From NCBI GenBank assembly GCA_900550255.1, contig URQZ01000008.1, positions 1-45,123 on the forward strand: DNA of 45,123 bases. The letters run 5' to 3'. Below the pieces are notes generated by a model. That model saw only the letters and a list, made by a program, of their open reading frames with translations, did not search any database and was not told the DNA's origin. This stretch comes from an uncultured Mycoplasmatota bacterium. Its GTDB lineage: Bacteria > Bacillota_I > Bacilli_A > RF39 > UBA660. The number at the start of each line of letters is the position of its first letter. The first letter of the stretch is position 1. Position numbers and translations under genes: made by a program. Shown piece after piece: positions 31,808 to 40,745 of the stretch.

Positions 31808-32569
31808 CTATATAAATAAAAAATGATTAATTAATATAAATAAAATACCTATGATAAAAAATACTAAAGTGATTTTCTTTTTATGATATTTTAATGAAGT
31901 CGGTAATAATTCATAAATAGAAATATGCATCATAATACCTGCAATAATTGCAAATAAGATTCCCATTACCCTATCATTTATATATGGTTGTAAAAACAAA
32001 TACGTAATGAAAGCTCCAAATAATTCTGATAGTCCAGATATAAATGTATAAGAAAAGGCTTTTAATTTGCTTCCAGTTGCATAAAAAATAGGAATTGATA
32101 TACTTATACCTTCTGGAATATTATGAAGTGCTATGGCTATTGTAAGAGCTATTCCTAATGATTTATCCTTATTAGATGCCATAAAAGTTGCCATACCTTC
32201 TGGTATATTATGTAATATAATTGCTAACATTGATATAATCCCTACTTTGTATAAAGTACCTTTATCATTAATCTTTTCTTCTGGTAAATATTTATCGATT
32301 AAAAAAGAAATAATAATTCCAATATTAATAAACAATAGTAATATAATATAACATGGAAATTTAGGATAAACATTTTTAAGCATATCAATTGCTTCTGGAA
32401 TTAAATCAGTAAATGATACAGTTAACATTACTGCTGATGCGAAAGATAAAGAAGCAACAATTACTTTTTCTGATTTTTTCTTATCAAAAAAAATTAATAT
32501 ACTACCTATTAAAGTAGAAAAACCTGCAATAGTGGTAAGTAAAAAGGAATATAAAGTATTATTCAGCAT
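31808..32569 (-). CDS. zupT: ZIP-family metal transporter (ZupT-like)
   Basis: ZIP transporters move Zn2+ or other divalent metals into the cytoplasm. This 253-residue protein has about eight hydrophobic helices, and both metal-site motifs are present: HNIPEG at 120-125 and HNIPEG at 149-154, on helices 4 and 5. It is encoded just before Dps on the same strand, both under separate start signals, and may belong to a metal and oxidative-stress group. A TATAAT lies 5 nt from its GGTGAT ribosome-binding site. Confidence 0.93.
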   Translation of the reverse strand: MLNNTLYSFLLTTIAGFSTLIGSILIFFDKKKSEKVIVASLSFASAVMLTVSFTDLIPEAIDMLKNVYPKFPCYIILLLFINIGIIISFLIDKYLPEEKINDKGTLYKVGIISMLAIILHNIPEGMATFMASNKDKSLGIALTIAIALHNIPEGISISIPIFYATGSKLKAFSYTFISGLSELFGAFITYLFLQPYINDRVMGILFAIIAGIMMHISIYELLPTSLKYHKKKITLVFFIIGILFILINHFLFI

Positions 32570-32575
32570 ATTATA

Positions 32576-32592
32576 ATCACCATTTAATTATA
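32576..32592 (-). promoter_or_regulatory. -10 box fused to Shine-Dalgarno (zupT)
   Basis: On the minus strand TATAAT (32592-32587), 5 nt, GGTGAT (32581-32576), ATG at 32569. Confidence 0.5.
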
Positions 32593-32594
32593 TG

Positions 32595-32622
32595 TAAAAA
32601 AGATGAATTAATATTCATCTTT
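32595..32622 (-). terminator. Rho-independent terminator of dps
   Basis: On the minus strand AAAGATGAAT pairs with ATTCATCTTT over a 4-nt loop, followed by T residues. It lies next to the zupT promoter. Confidence 0.8.
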
Positions 32623-32625
32623 CAA

Positions 32626-33072
32626 TTAGTTCATACTACTTTTAACCATCCATAATTGTTTTTCAAAAAATTTTAAATTATCTTCTAAAATAGATGCTGT
32701 ATAATAATCTCCTTCTTTTGAGAAAATATTTATTAAATCTTTTGTATAATCAACAAAAAAATTGAAATCATTTTCTAGTACCTCTAAAACTTGACGACCG
32801 TTGTAATCCATACTACGCATTGATTTAATTGTTGATACATCCTCTATTTTTTTTAAAGAAGTAATTGGATAACCAGATAACATTTTAATACGTTCAGCTA
32901 TGCTATCATACATTAAAGCAACCTCTTCATAATAATCCTGTAATTTTTGATGCATTCCAAAAAAACTAGAACCAACTATATTAAAATGAAGGTTATATAA
33001 GTTATTATTAAAAACTTTTAAGTTAGACATGTATTCGTTTAATATATCTACTTTGTTATTTTCACTATTCAT
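32626..33072 (-). CDS. dps: Dps-family ferritin-like protein
   Basis: Dps proteins form 12-subunit shells that oxidise and store iron and protect DNA. The 148-residue sequence shows NLHFNIVGSSFFGMHQKL and YDSIAERIKMLSGYP. Ferroxidase ligands His29, His41, Asp56 and Glu60 are all present, spaced as in Listeria Dps (31, 43, 58, 62). The helical bundle is complete through LEDNLKFFEKQLWMVKS. The ribosome-binding site TAGGAGGAA is strong. Regulation by PerR is common for this family, but I found no clean PerR box. Confidence 0.93.
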   Translation of the reverse strand: MNSENNKVDILNEYMSNLKVFNNNLYNLHFNIVGSSFFGMHQKLQDYYEEVALMYDSIAERIKMLSGYPITSLKKIEDVSTIKSMRSMDYNGRQVLEVLENDFNFFVDYTKDLINIFSKEGDYYTASILEDNLKFFEKQLWMVKSSMN

Positions 33073-33130
33073 AATATTCCTCCTACATTAGAATATGCGA
33101 AAGATAAAATTAGGTTAATAACTATAAAAA

Positions 33131-33159
33131 TTGCAAATATTAAAAATATAGTTTATTAT
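33131..33159 (+). promoter_or_regulatory. SigmaA promoter
   Basis: TTGCAA (33131-33136), 17 bp, TATTAT (33154-33159), before the 166-residue membrane protein. TTGCAA is itself a palindrome and could serve leftward too. Confidence 0.5.
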
Positions 33160-33180
33160 TAATTACAAAGGAGAATAGAT

Positions 33181-33681
33181 ATGGAAAAGAAAAATCATTT
33201 AATTGATATAACCATTAATAATTTAGATAATGTTGTTAGTGAGTATAACACAAATACTCTATCTGATAACTTAGGAAATTATATCTATAAAGAATGTCAA
33301 GGAATACCTATAAAAAATAATATAACCTTAAAAATAACAACTGATTTAGAAATAACTGAAGAAGAAAAAAAGAAAATTTCTGATTTGATTCATGCCTACT
33401 ATGGTTTAGAAGTTCAAGATAATCTTATTTTTAATAAATATAATTTAATCAGAAATTTAGTTTTAATGTTTTTAGGTTTTATTACTTTAGTTTTAGCTTT
33501 TAATATTCGAAATAAAGCATATAATGTTATTCCGGAAGTTATGATTATTATTGGTTGGATATTATTATGGGAAGTTTTATATTATTTTTTATTTGATAAT
33601 TTAAAATCAAATATAAAGATTAAAAGATATAAAAAATTAGCTAGGTGTAAAATCAAATTTGAAACAAAAAAAAGTAATTAA
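33181..33681 (+). CDS. Two-helix membrane protein, unknown function
   Basis: It encodes 166 residues: an N-terminal soluble region (about 1-85) with alternating strands and helices, then two hydrophobic helices (about 90-107 and 117-138, the latter containing IIIGWILLWEVLYYFLF), and a basic C-terminal tail. The plan is like a family of uncharacterised proteins in gut Firmicutes, but I cannot name it. AAAGGAGAATAG precedes ATG. It converges with the AlkD-like gene on a shared terminator. Confidence 0.75.
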   Translation: MEKKNHLIDITINNLDNVVSEYNTNTLSDNLGNYIYKECQGIPIKNNITLKITTDLEITEEEKKKISDLIHAYYGLEVQDNLIFNKYNLIRNLVLMFLGFITLVLAFNIRNKAYNVIPEVMIIIGWILLWEVLYYFLFDNLKSNIKIKRYKKLARCKIKFETKKSN

Positions 33682-33692
33682 ATTACTTTTTT
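33666..33692. terminator. Bidirectional terminator
   Basis: AAAAAAGTAAT and ATTACTTTTTT form the stem. Both stop codons of the converging genes (33679-33681 and 33683-33685) lie in the loop region. Confidence 0.75.
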
Positions 33693-34393
33693 AGTTTATC
33701 TATTTTCAATTTTTCTTCTTTTGCGACTCTTTTTGAGTCTTTTATTTTAGAAATAGCTTTATTTTGAGTCCATTTATCTAAGTTATTCTTTTTAAGAAAA
33801 GGTATTGTTTTTTCAGGATATTTAATATAACAAATAGATAAAGCCCAAGCATTTGCCATTTTAACATAATAGTTATCATGCTTAATTTCGTTTATTATTT
33901 TTAACATTTTATCAATATATTCTTCATTAACATAAAAATCAAGCAATAATACTAACGCAAATCTAATCGTAAATGGTTCTCTACTCTTTAGTAGCTTTTT
34001 TATATACCTATATCCTTCTTGATTGTTTTTAAATATTTTTAGATTAGCACATACAGTATCATTCACAGCCCAATTATCAATACAAGGAATATAAGTATCG
34101 AGAAGATTAATAATAACTTTAAAATCTTCTTTTATGTAACCAATAATAAGACCATGAATTATTTTTTCTTCATATAAATCATCATGGGATAATTTTATAA
34201 ATTCAAGGTAATTTCCTTTTACTATTTCTTTTGCTATTTCCTTTAATTTTGGAATTCTAATACCAATTATATTTATCTCTTCACAAATTAATTTACTTTG
34301 AAATTCTAAATATTTTTCATCTTTTAGACTGTATAAATATTCAATAAATTTATCGTAGTCTTCTTTAGTCCAATTTGTTTTATTTAACTTCAT
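33683..34393 (-). CDS. DNA alkylation repair enzyme (AlkD-like)
   Basis: AlkD-type glycosylases remove bulky alkyl lesions without base flipping and are built entirely of HEAT-like helical repeats. This 236-residue protein is all helical, and the family segment CIDNWAVNDTVCANLKIF is present, with KSREPFTIRFALVLLLDFY following. It starts with an ATG that overlaps the end of the phosphohexomutase gene by 14 bp, so it is translationally coupled to it. The DNA-repair role is by family; no other repair gene is in this unit. Confidence 0.88.
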   Translation of the reverse strand: MKLNKTNWTKEDYDKFIEYLYSLKDEKYLEFQSKLICEEINIIGIRIPKLKEIAKEIVKGNYLEFIKLSHDDLYEEKIIHGLIIGYIKEDFKVIINLLDTYIPCIDNWAVNDTVCANLKIFKNNQEGYRYIKKLLKSREPFTIRFALVLLLDFYVNEEYIDKMLKIINEIKHDNYYVKMANAWALSICYIKYPEKTIPFLKKNNLDKWTQNKAISKIKDSKRVAKEEKLKIDKLKK

Positions 34394-35762
34394 CAATTAA
34401 TTTTGTTAGTAAATCAGTAAATTGATTTTGAATTTCTTCTAAGCGTTCCTTTGTTTTAGCTTCAAAACGCATTGTAATATTAGGTCCTGTATTTGATGCT
34501 CTAACCAAAGCCCAAGAATCATCAAATTCGCATCTAACACCATCTATATCAATTATTTCGCAGTCTAAATTTTTAGCATGTTCTTTTATTTTATCAATGA
34601 CATTAAATTTGATATCATCTGCTACTTTTACTTTTATTTCTTCAGTTGTATAGTATTTATTTATTCCATTTAATTCTTCACTTAGTTTAGTGTTTTTATA
34701 TGATAAAATTTCAATCATACGAAGTCCAGCGTATATTCCATCGTCAAATCCTGGGAATTTATCTCTAAAGAAAACATGTCCTGAATATTCACCACCAAAG
34801 TCAAAATCACCAGTTATCATTTTCATGTTAGTATAAGAATTACCTGTACGATACATTACTGGTTTAATATTTAATTTATTTAATTCATCTATTAATGTTC
34901 TTGAACATTTAACATCAAAAAGAGCTTCCTTTTTCTTCATTTTGTTTACAATATTTCTATAGATAATTAACATAAATAAATCAGCACTTATGATTTGGCC
35001 ATTTTCTAAAACGATCCCTACTCTATCAGCATCGCCGTCAATACCTACTCCTAAGTCATAACCTAGTTCAACTACTTTTTTACTTAAATCTTGCATATTT
35101 TTTGTTTCAGCTGGATCTGGTTGATGATTTGGAAAGTTTCCATCACTTTCACAATATAAAAGTTCATATTCAACATTTAATCTATCAAGAACGTCTTTAA
35201 TAATAATTGATCCTGTTCCATTACCACAGTCATAAACAACTTTGATTTTTCGATCTCCTAGTTTAATACTATTACATATATGATCTAAGTATTTTTCTTT
35301 AATATCAACTTTAGTTATATTACCATTTCCAGATTTAAAATCTCCTTTTAGAGTAAAATCTCTAAATTCTTCAATATATTTTCCATAAGCATTTCCTAAA
35401 CTTGAAAATGCCATTTTAAATCCATTATCATCTTTTGGATTATGACTTGCTGTTATCATAATACCTGTATTTAAATTATAATGTTTTCTAGCAAAATAAT
35501 ACATTGGAGTTGTTACTAGTCCTAAAGATATAACATTTATTCCTGTATCTATTATACCTTGTATTAAAGCTTTATTAATAGTTGGTGAAGAGTTACGATT
35601 GTCATGTCCAATAATAGTTGTATCTTCTCCCATATTTTGAATGTATGTACCAAAACTTTTTCCTATTGTGCAGCTTACATCCTCATTAATATCTACTCCA
35701 AAAACGCCTCTTAAGTCATATTCTCTAAACATTTTAGGATTAATTTTTTGTGTTATTTTCAT
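34380..35762 (-). CDS. manB: Phosphomannomutase/phosphoglucomutase
   Basis: It interconverts hexose 1- and 6-phosphates for sugar nucleotide and surface polysaccharide synthesis. The 460-residue alpha-D-phosphohexomutase has all four landmarks: phosphoserine loop TASHNPKDDNGFK (Ser106), metal loop DGDADR (242-247), sugar loop GGEYSGH and the phosphate-binding end RASNTGPNITMRFEA. The arrangement is closer to ManB/AlgC-type enzymes than to GlmM. It lies between xerD and the AlkD-like gene on the same strand, 12 bp from xerD, so the three probably form one transcript. Confidence 0.93.
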   Translation of the reverse strand: MKITQKINPKMFREYDLRGVFGVDINEDVSCTIGKSFGTYIQNMGEDTTIIGHDNRNSSPTINKALIQGIIDTGINVISLGLVTTPMYYFARKHYNLNTGIMITASHNPKDDNGFKMAFSSLGNAYGKYIEEFRDFTLKGDFKSGNGNITKVDIKEKYLDHICNSIKLGDRKIKVVYDCGNGTGSIIIKDVLDRLNVEYELLYCESDGNFPNHQPDPAETKNMQDLSKKVVELGYDLGVGIDGDADRVGIVLENGQIISADLFMLIIYRNIVNKMKKKEALFDVKCSRTLIDELNKLNIKPVMYRTGNSYTNMKMITGDFDFGGEYSGHVFFRDKFPGFDDGIYAGLRMIEILSYKNTKLSEELNGINKYYTTEEIKVKVADDIKFNVIDKIKEHAKNLDCEIIDIDGVRCEFDDSWALVRASNTGPNITMRFEAKTKERLEEIQNQFTDLLTKLIDEVK

Positions 35763-35774
35763 TTTATTCTCCTT

Positions 35775-36650
35775 TCAATTATGTGGGTGATAATTATCGT
35801 AATTTTCTTTTAAAATATTATTACTAATATGTGTATATATTTGAGTGGTTGAAATATCAGAATGTCCTAATAATTCTTGTAGACTACGCAAATCAGCACC
35901 ATTTTCTAACATGTGAGTAGCAAATGAATGTCTTAACGTATGTGGCGAAAATTCAGTTTTTATTTGTTTTTCTTTGGCTAATTTTTTAATTATTTTAAAG
36001 AAAGATTGTCTTGTCATTTTATCGCCTCTATTGCTTAAAAACAAATAGTCATTTGAATTGTTCTTTAAAAATTGATGTCGATATTCTTCTATATAAATCT
36101 TTATGTATTTTGTTGCATAATCGCCAACGGGAATAATTCTTTCTTTATTTCCTTTACCTATAATTCTTAAAGTATTCATATTTAGATTAATATCATGAAT
36201 TTTTAAGTTGATTAGTTCGCTTATTCGAAGTCCACTTGAATACATTAATTCTAACATTGCTTTATTACGATAACTATATTTATCAATTAAGTTTATATCT
36301 AGTAATATATCTACTTCTTTAACTGATAAAACATTTGGTAGTGTTTTTTTAACCCTTGGGAGACTTATTCCAATCATAGGATTTTTAGTAATAATTTTTT
36401 CTAGTTCTAAGTATTTATAAAAAGATCTTAGAGTTGTAATTAAATGAGCAATACTTTTACTTTCATATCCTTCTTGAGAAGTTTTTGAAATAAAATTTTC
36501 AATATCTTTTTTTGTTATTTGCGTTATCTTTTTATTTTTGAAAAATAAGATAAATTTTTTTAATTCTTCTTCATAAGATTTTTTGGTATTATCACTATAC
36601 TTTTTATCAATAATTAGATAATCTAAAAAACTGTTAACTATATCTTCCAT
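35775..36650 (-). CDS. xerD: Site-specific tyrosine recombinase XerD/XerC
   Basis: This resolves chromosome dimers at dif during division. The 291-residue protein has the N-terminal SAM-like core-binding domain (residues 1-95) and a catalytic domain with the full set Arg142, Lys166, His237, Arg240, His263, Tyr272 (SGLRISEL, GKGNKER, HTLRHSFATHMLENGADLRS, LGHSDISTTQIYTH). The sequence is XerD-like, but XerC cannot be excluded. ATG at 36650 follows AGTGAT; an earlier ATG at 36674 lies within the promoter. There are no phage or integron features nearby, so it is the housekeeping enzyme. Confidence 0.93.
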   Translation of the reverse strand: MEDIVNSFLDYLIIDKKYSDNTKKSYEEELKKFILFFKNKKITQITKKDIENFISKTSQEGYESKSIAHLITTLRSFYKYLELEKIITKNPMIGISLPRVKKTLPNVLSVKEVDILLDINLIDKYSYRNKAMLELMYSSGLRISELINLKIHDINLNMNTLRIIGKGNKERIIPVGDYATKYIKIYIEEYRHQFLKNNSNDYLFLSNRGDKMTRQSFFKIIKKLAKEKQIKTEFSPHTLRHSFATHMLENGADLRSLQELLGHSDISTTQIYTHISNNILKENYDNYHPHN

Positions 36651-36749
36651 TCTATCACTACCATCCATTATCATTATAACATGAAATACTTAATTTATCT
36701 ATTTAATTTAAATAACATTCATGGTAAAATGGATATGGATGTGATGATT

Positions 36750-37967
36750 ATGAACGAACCTTTAGCGCTTAAACTTAGACCAAACAAATTAGATGATATT
36801 ATTGGTCAAAAACATTTAGTTGGTGAAGATAAAATACTTCGTAACCTGGTTCAAAATAAAAAACTATTTTCTATGATTTTATATGGAAAACCTGGTATCG
36901 GTAAAACTACTATAGCTATATCACTTGTTAAAGAACTTGGTTTAAAATACCGCATGCTTAATGCTGTTATTAATAATAAAAAAGATTTTGATGTTGTTGT
37001 AGAAGAAGCTAAAATGTTTGGTGGCTTGGTTGTAATTATGGACGAAATTCATCGTTTAAATAAAGATAAACAAGATTTACTTTTACCTTATTTAGAAAGT
37101 GGTATTATTACTTTAATTGGTATGACTACTTCTAATCCTTATCATAAAATAAATCCTGCTATTAGAAGTCGTTGTCAAATCTTTGAACTAAAAGAATTAA
37201 ATGATGAAGACATTATGTATGCTTTAGAAAAAATTAATAAAAATAAAGTTCTAGAAAAAATAAAAATAGATGATGATGTTATTAAACAGATAAGTATTTT
37301 ATCAGGTGGAGATTTGCGCTACGCTTATAATTTAGTCGAAGTTTGTTATTATGCTACTAAAGATCATCATATAACAATGGATATTCTAAAAAAAATAAAT
37401 AGTAAACCAGTTTTATTTCATGATAAAAATGAAGATGGTCATTATGATGTTATAAGTGCTTTTCAGAAGTCAATACGTGGTAGTGACGTAAATGCTGCCC
37501 TTCATTATCTTGCTCGTTTGATCGAAGCTGAAGATTTAGATATAATTTATCGTCGTATGTCTGTTATAGCTTATGAAGATATCGGTCTTGCTAATCCTAG
37601 CATTGGACCTAAAGTTGAAGCTGCTATTAATGCTTCTGAACGACTAGGACTTCCAGAGGCTCGCATTCCTCTTGGAAATATTGTTGTTGAACTTGCACTA
37701 TCTCCTAAATCAAATACTTCACATTTGGCTCTAGATGCGGCTTTAAACGATATTAGACGTGGTAATACAGGAAATGTTCCTAATCATATAAAAACTAATT
37801 CTATAGATTATAAATATCCTCATGATTATCCTAATAATTGGGTTAAACAACAATATTTACCTGATAACATTAAGGATAGAAAATATTTTAAACCTAAAGC
37901 AAATAGTAAATACGAACAAAGTTTAAAACAAGTTTATGAAAATTTAGAAAAAAAGCAAGGCAATTAG
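36750..37967 (+). CDS. rarA: Replication-associated recombination protein A
   Basis: RarA/MgsA is an AAA+ ATPase at stalled forks, related to clamp loaders. The N-terminus NEPLALKLRPNKLDDIIGQ is the family pattern (PLAxRmRP...GQ). Walker A is GKPGIGKTT (46-54), Walker B is VVIMDEIHRL, and the C-terminal MgsA domain contains SAFQKSIRGSD, YEDIGLANP and PLGNIVVELALSPKSN. ATG at 36750 gives 405 residues, near normal; longer upstream in-frame starts lie in the promoter region and lack homology. It is divergent from xerD, 99 bp away. Confidence 0.94.
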   Translation: MNEPLALKLRPNKLDDIIGQKHLVGEDKILRNLVQNKKLFSMILYGKPGIGKTTIAISLVKELGLKYRMLNAVINNKKDFDVVVEEAKMFGGLVVIMDEIHRLNKDKQDLLLPYLESGIITLIGMTTSNPYHKINPAIRSRCQIFELKELNDEDIMYALEKINKNKVLEKIKIDDDVIKQISILSGGDLRYAYNLVEVCYYATKDHHITMDILKKINSKPVLFHDKNEDGHYDVISAFQKSIRGSDVNAALHYLARLIEAEDLDIIYRRMSVIAYEDIGLANPSIGPKVEAAINASERLGLPEARIPLGNIVVELALSPKSNTSHLALDAALNDIRRGNTGNVPNHIKTNSIDYKYPHDYPNNWVKQQYLPDNIKDRKYFKPKANSKYEQSLKQVYENLEKKQGN

Positions 37968-37976
37968 CCTTGTTTT
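37953..37976. terminator. Bidirectional terminator
   Basis: CAAGGC (37956-37961) pairs with GCCTTG (37967-37972) over a 5-nt loop, with A tracts before and T tracts after. It separates rarA from the converging prepilin peptidase gene, and the rarA stop is in the loop. Confidence 0.85.
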
Positions 37977-38739
37977 AGATTGTAAGAAAATTAATTATAT
38001 CATTAATGTTTATTTGGGTTAGTGTGATGATTATAGCTGATATTGCTAAAAATGGTCCAAAGGGAATAATATGTTCCTTTTTTTTATATAAAACGATAAG
38101 GGAAACAGGAAGTCCAATAAATGAAGCTAAAAAGATACAAATAACACTCATATATGGACCTAAAACTAATCCGAATAGAAACATCAGTTTTATATCTCCC
38201 CCACCCATAGATTCTTTTTTAAATAAAAAATCGCCAAGTTTTTTTAGTAAAAACATAATAGTGAAAGAAATTATACCATATGAAATGGCAAATAGTGTTT
38301 CTTTTAATCCAGACTTAATAAAGATTTCAATGATTAAGGTTACTGCCCCAAAAATAAGTACTTCATCTGGAATAATCATTGTTTGATAATCGCTAATTAT
38401 AACAATCAATAAAATTGATATAAAGGTTATAGAAATAGCAAAATCGATATTTAATCCAAAAATCCAATAGCTTATGACAAATAGAATACCAGTTAATAGT
38501 TCAAATATGGGATAAAACATAGAAATTTTATCGCCACAGTTTTTACATTTTCCACCTAAAAATAAATAAGAAAAAATAGGAACTAATTCACTAGCTCCTA
38601 ATTTATGATTACATTTAGGACAGTGTGATGCTGGATATATCAATGATTCTTCTTTTGGTAAGCGGTACCCTACTACATTGTAGAAAGATCCTAAACAAAT
38701 ACCAAACAGAAAAATAACAATTGTATAATATATAAACAT
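37975..38739 (-). CDS. pilD: Prepilin peptidase (PilD/ComC)
   Basis: PilD cuts the leader from prepilins and N-methylates the new terminus. The 254-residue membrane protein has a cytoplasmic four-Cys zinc site (Cys40, Cys43, Cys65, Cys68; CPKC and CKNC), as in the methylating two-domain enzymes. The catalytic aspartates are Asp117 (ISDYQTMIIPD) and Asp182 (GGGDIKL). About seven helices follow. It is encoded just after pilC (17 bp), making a two-gene unit, and its substrates are the prepilins at 2.3 kb and 21.8-22.7 kb. Confidence 0.94.
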   Translation of the reverse strand: MFIYYTIVIFLFGICLGSFYNVVGYRLPKEESLIYPASHCPKCNHKLGASELVPIFSYLFLGGKCKNCGDKISMFYPIFELLTGILFVISYWIFGLNIDFAISITFISILLIVIISDYQTMIIPDEVLIFGAVTLIIEIFIKSGLKETLFAISYGIISFTIMFLLKKLGDFLFKKESMGGGDIKLMFLFGLVLGPYMSVICIFLASFIGLPVSLIVLYKKKEHIIPFGPFLAISAIIITLTQININDIINFLTI

Positions 38740-38756
38740 TCATACCACCTAAGTTT

Positions 38757-40658
38757 CTAATAATTTTGTACTGTTTCATACATACCAAACATTGGTAAAA
38801 CGATTGCAAGAATAATTATACCAACCATAAATGTTAAGAATACAGTTAATAGTGGTTCGATAAAAGTTTTAATTCTTGCTACTTGTTCTTTGTGAAGTTC
38901 TTGATAATATTCTGATACTTTTATCATCATATCGGCAAGTTCTCCTGTTTTTTCTCCAGTTACTAGCATTTCATAAGCTGGAAGTGGGAAAGCCCAATGA
39001 TTTTCAAATGCCTTAGATATTTTATCACCTTTAGCTAAATTAGTTATTGTATCTAAAATAAGCATTTTATAAATTTCATTATTAGTCATTTTATTTAAAA
39101 CATCCATACTTTCAGTAATGAAAACGTTATGTTCTAGTAAAGATCCAAATGTTTTAGTAAACATCGTAACTTCATTATAAATAATAGTATTTCCAAACAC
39201 TGGGACATGCATTGCTACCCATTGCATTAAAGTTCTTACTAATTTTACTTTTTTGTATAAATAAACGTTTATAATTACAAAAATAACAATTCCAAGTAAT
39301 ACCCATAATATATTATGTTTTAAGAAATCACTTGCTGCTATAACAATTTTTGTAAATACAGGTATGTCTGCAGCATCCATTGTTGCATAGATTTCAACGA
39401 ATTGTGGAATTACATACATTAATATAAATACGATTACACCTATTGCAAAAACAAAGACAATAGATGGATACATAAGGGCTGTAATCATTTGTTTTCTTGT
39501 TTTTTCACTTTCAGTGTAATAAACATACATATCATCTAAAACTTCTGGAAGTTCTCCTGTCATTTCGGCTGTTTTAATCATATTAATTAAAAGTCTTGGA
39601 AAAGCATTTCCTTGTTTTAATAATGAATCACTAAAGTTTTCACCCATTGTTAAGTCATATATAATTGATTTAAAAATAGCGTTATATTTTTTGTTTTTAG
39701 CGAATTGTCTAGAAAGAATTTTTAAAGCCTCAACTAAAGGAATACCAGCTTTTAAATAGGTTGAAAGTTGTGTTATAAAGAAAACTAAATCTTTATTTTT
39801 AAATTTTGTTTTATTTGTTTTACTTCTTCCATGCCAAAAGGTAATCCATTTGTTTGTTTTTATACTGTATACTTCATATCCTTCACTTAATAAGAATGAA
39901 TGGACTTCTACTTTTGAAAAGGCTTCAAAATACCCTTTAATCACTTTTCCGTTAGTGTCTTTCGCAACATATTGATATAATAATTTAGTATCACTTTTTT
40001 CAGCATCTTCACCTTCGAAATTAATAAGTAATGCTTGATGCTTCATATCTTTTTTATTGCGATGGTTTTTAACAAATTCATTGTTACGAAATTTATCTCC
40101 AATAGTTTTGGGAATGTTTTTTATTTTTTTAAATAAATTGTTAACAGCTTCTGTAGAGTTTCTATCGATTTTTACATTTTCATTAATATAAACATCGCTT
40201 TCTTTTTTCTTTTTTTCCTTTTTAAGAGCTGAAATTTCTCTTTTTTGTTTTTGTTTTTCTTCTAACAAAGCTCTTTTTCTTTGTTTTTCTTCTTCATTTT
40301 TTATTGATTTTTTTTCTTCTAATCTTATTCTTCTTGCTTCTCTTATTTTTCTTTTTTCTAAAAGTAGTTCTTTTTGCTTTTGTCTTATCTCTTTTCTTTT
40401 TTGTCTTTCTTTTCTTCTTTTTTTTCTATTAGGCTCTGTTTTTTTATAAATCCATAAAATCAAATTTATTATTAAGGCAAATGGTGTAATTAGACCATAT
40501 ATTAAATAATAAACAAATTTAAATATAAACTTTATAAAACTTCTAATACAAAAATAAATCCCCATAAAAAAATATTTTAAAAAGCTAATTATTAGTTTAA
40601 ATAACAATAGGATAAATTTATATATATATATAAATGGTTGTAATAAAATTTTATGCAT
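38757..40658 (-). CDS. pilC: Pilus inner-membrane platform protein PilC/GspF with long N-terminal extension
   Basis: PilC/GspF couples the assembly ATPase to pilin polymerisation. Residues 227-633 are the normal protein: a first segment YQYVAKDTNGKVIKGYFEA, then two T2SSF domains (about 285-410 and 490-610) with three membrane helices. The first 226 residues are extra. They contain two membrane segments (about 4-36 and 41-71), then about 85 residues (72-155) dominated by Lys, Arg and Glu in coiled-coil style (KKRRKERQKRKEIRQKQKEL) and a basic linker. No such domain is part of the ordinary family (about 400 residues). The ATPase tail encoded elsewhere in the window is acidic and could be its partner. 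Upstream lies a region without an obvious sigmaA -35. Confidence 0.92.
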   Translation of the reverse strand: MHKILLQPFIYIYKFILLLFKLIISFLKYFFMGIYFCIRSFIKFIFKFVYYLIYGLITPFALIINLILWIYKKTEPNRKKRRKERQKRKEIRQKQKELLLEKRKIREARRIRLEEKKSIKNEEEKQRKRALLEEKQKQKREISALKKEKKKKESDVYINENVKIDRNSTEAVNNLFKKIKNIPKTIGDKFRNNEFVKNHRNKKDMKHQALLINFEGEDAEKSDTKLLYQYVAKDTNGKVIKGYFEAFSKVEVHSFLLSEGYEVYSIKTNKWITFWHGRSKTNKTKFKNKDLVFFITQLSTYLKAGIPLVEALKILSRQFAKNKKYNAIFKSIIYDLTMGENFSDSLLKQGNAFPRLLINMIKTAEMTGELPEVLDDMYVYYTESEKTRKQMITALMYPSIVFVFAIGVIVFILMYVIPQFVEIYATMDAADIPVFTKIVIAASDFLKHNILWVLLGIVIFVIINVYLYKKVKLVRTLMQWVAMHVPVFGNTIIYNEVTMFTKTFGSLLEHNVFITESMDVLNKMTNNEIYKMLILDTITNLAKGDKISKAFENHWAFPLPAYEMLVTGEKTGELADMMIKVSEYYQELHKEQVARIKTFIEPLLTVFLTFMVGIIILAIVLPMFGMYETVQNY

Positions 40659-40745
40659 ATAAAAAACACCATCCGTTCTCCCTTATTCTTTTATATATAG
40701 ATTATAACATATTTTCAAAAAATGTAAAACATTTTTAAATAAATT

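Noticed and set aside
33073..33180. A PerR box upstream of dps
   Set aside because: Stretches like TTGTAATTAATAATAA are AT-rich but do not fit the TTATAATnATTATAA palindrome well enough.
35775..36650. The tyrosine recombinase as integrase of a mobile element
   Set aside because: The sequence is XerC/D-like, neighbours are housekeeping genes, and there are no phage or conjugation genes or att-like repeats.
38006..38386. A 126-codon plus-strand ORF over pilD
   Set aside because: Antisense shadow; PilD catalytic motifs are on the minus strand.
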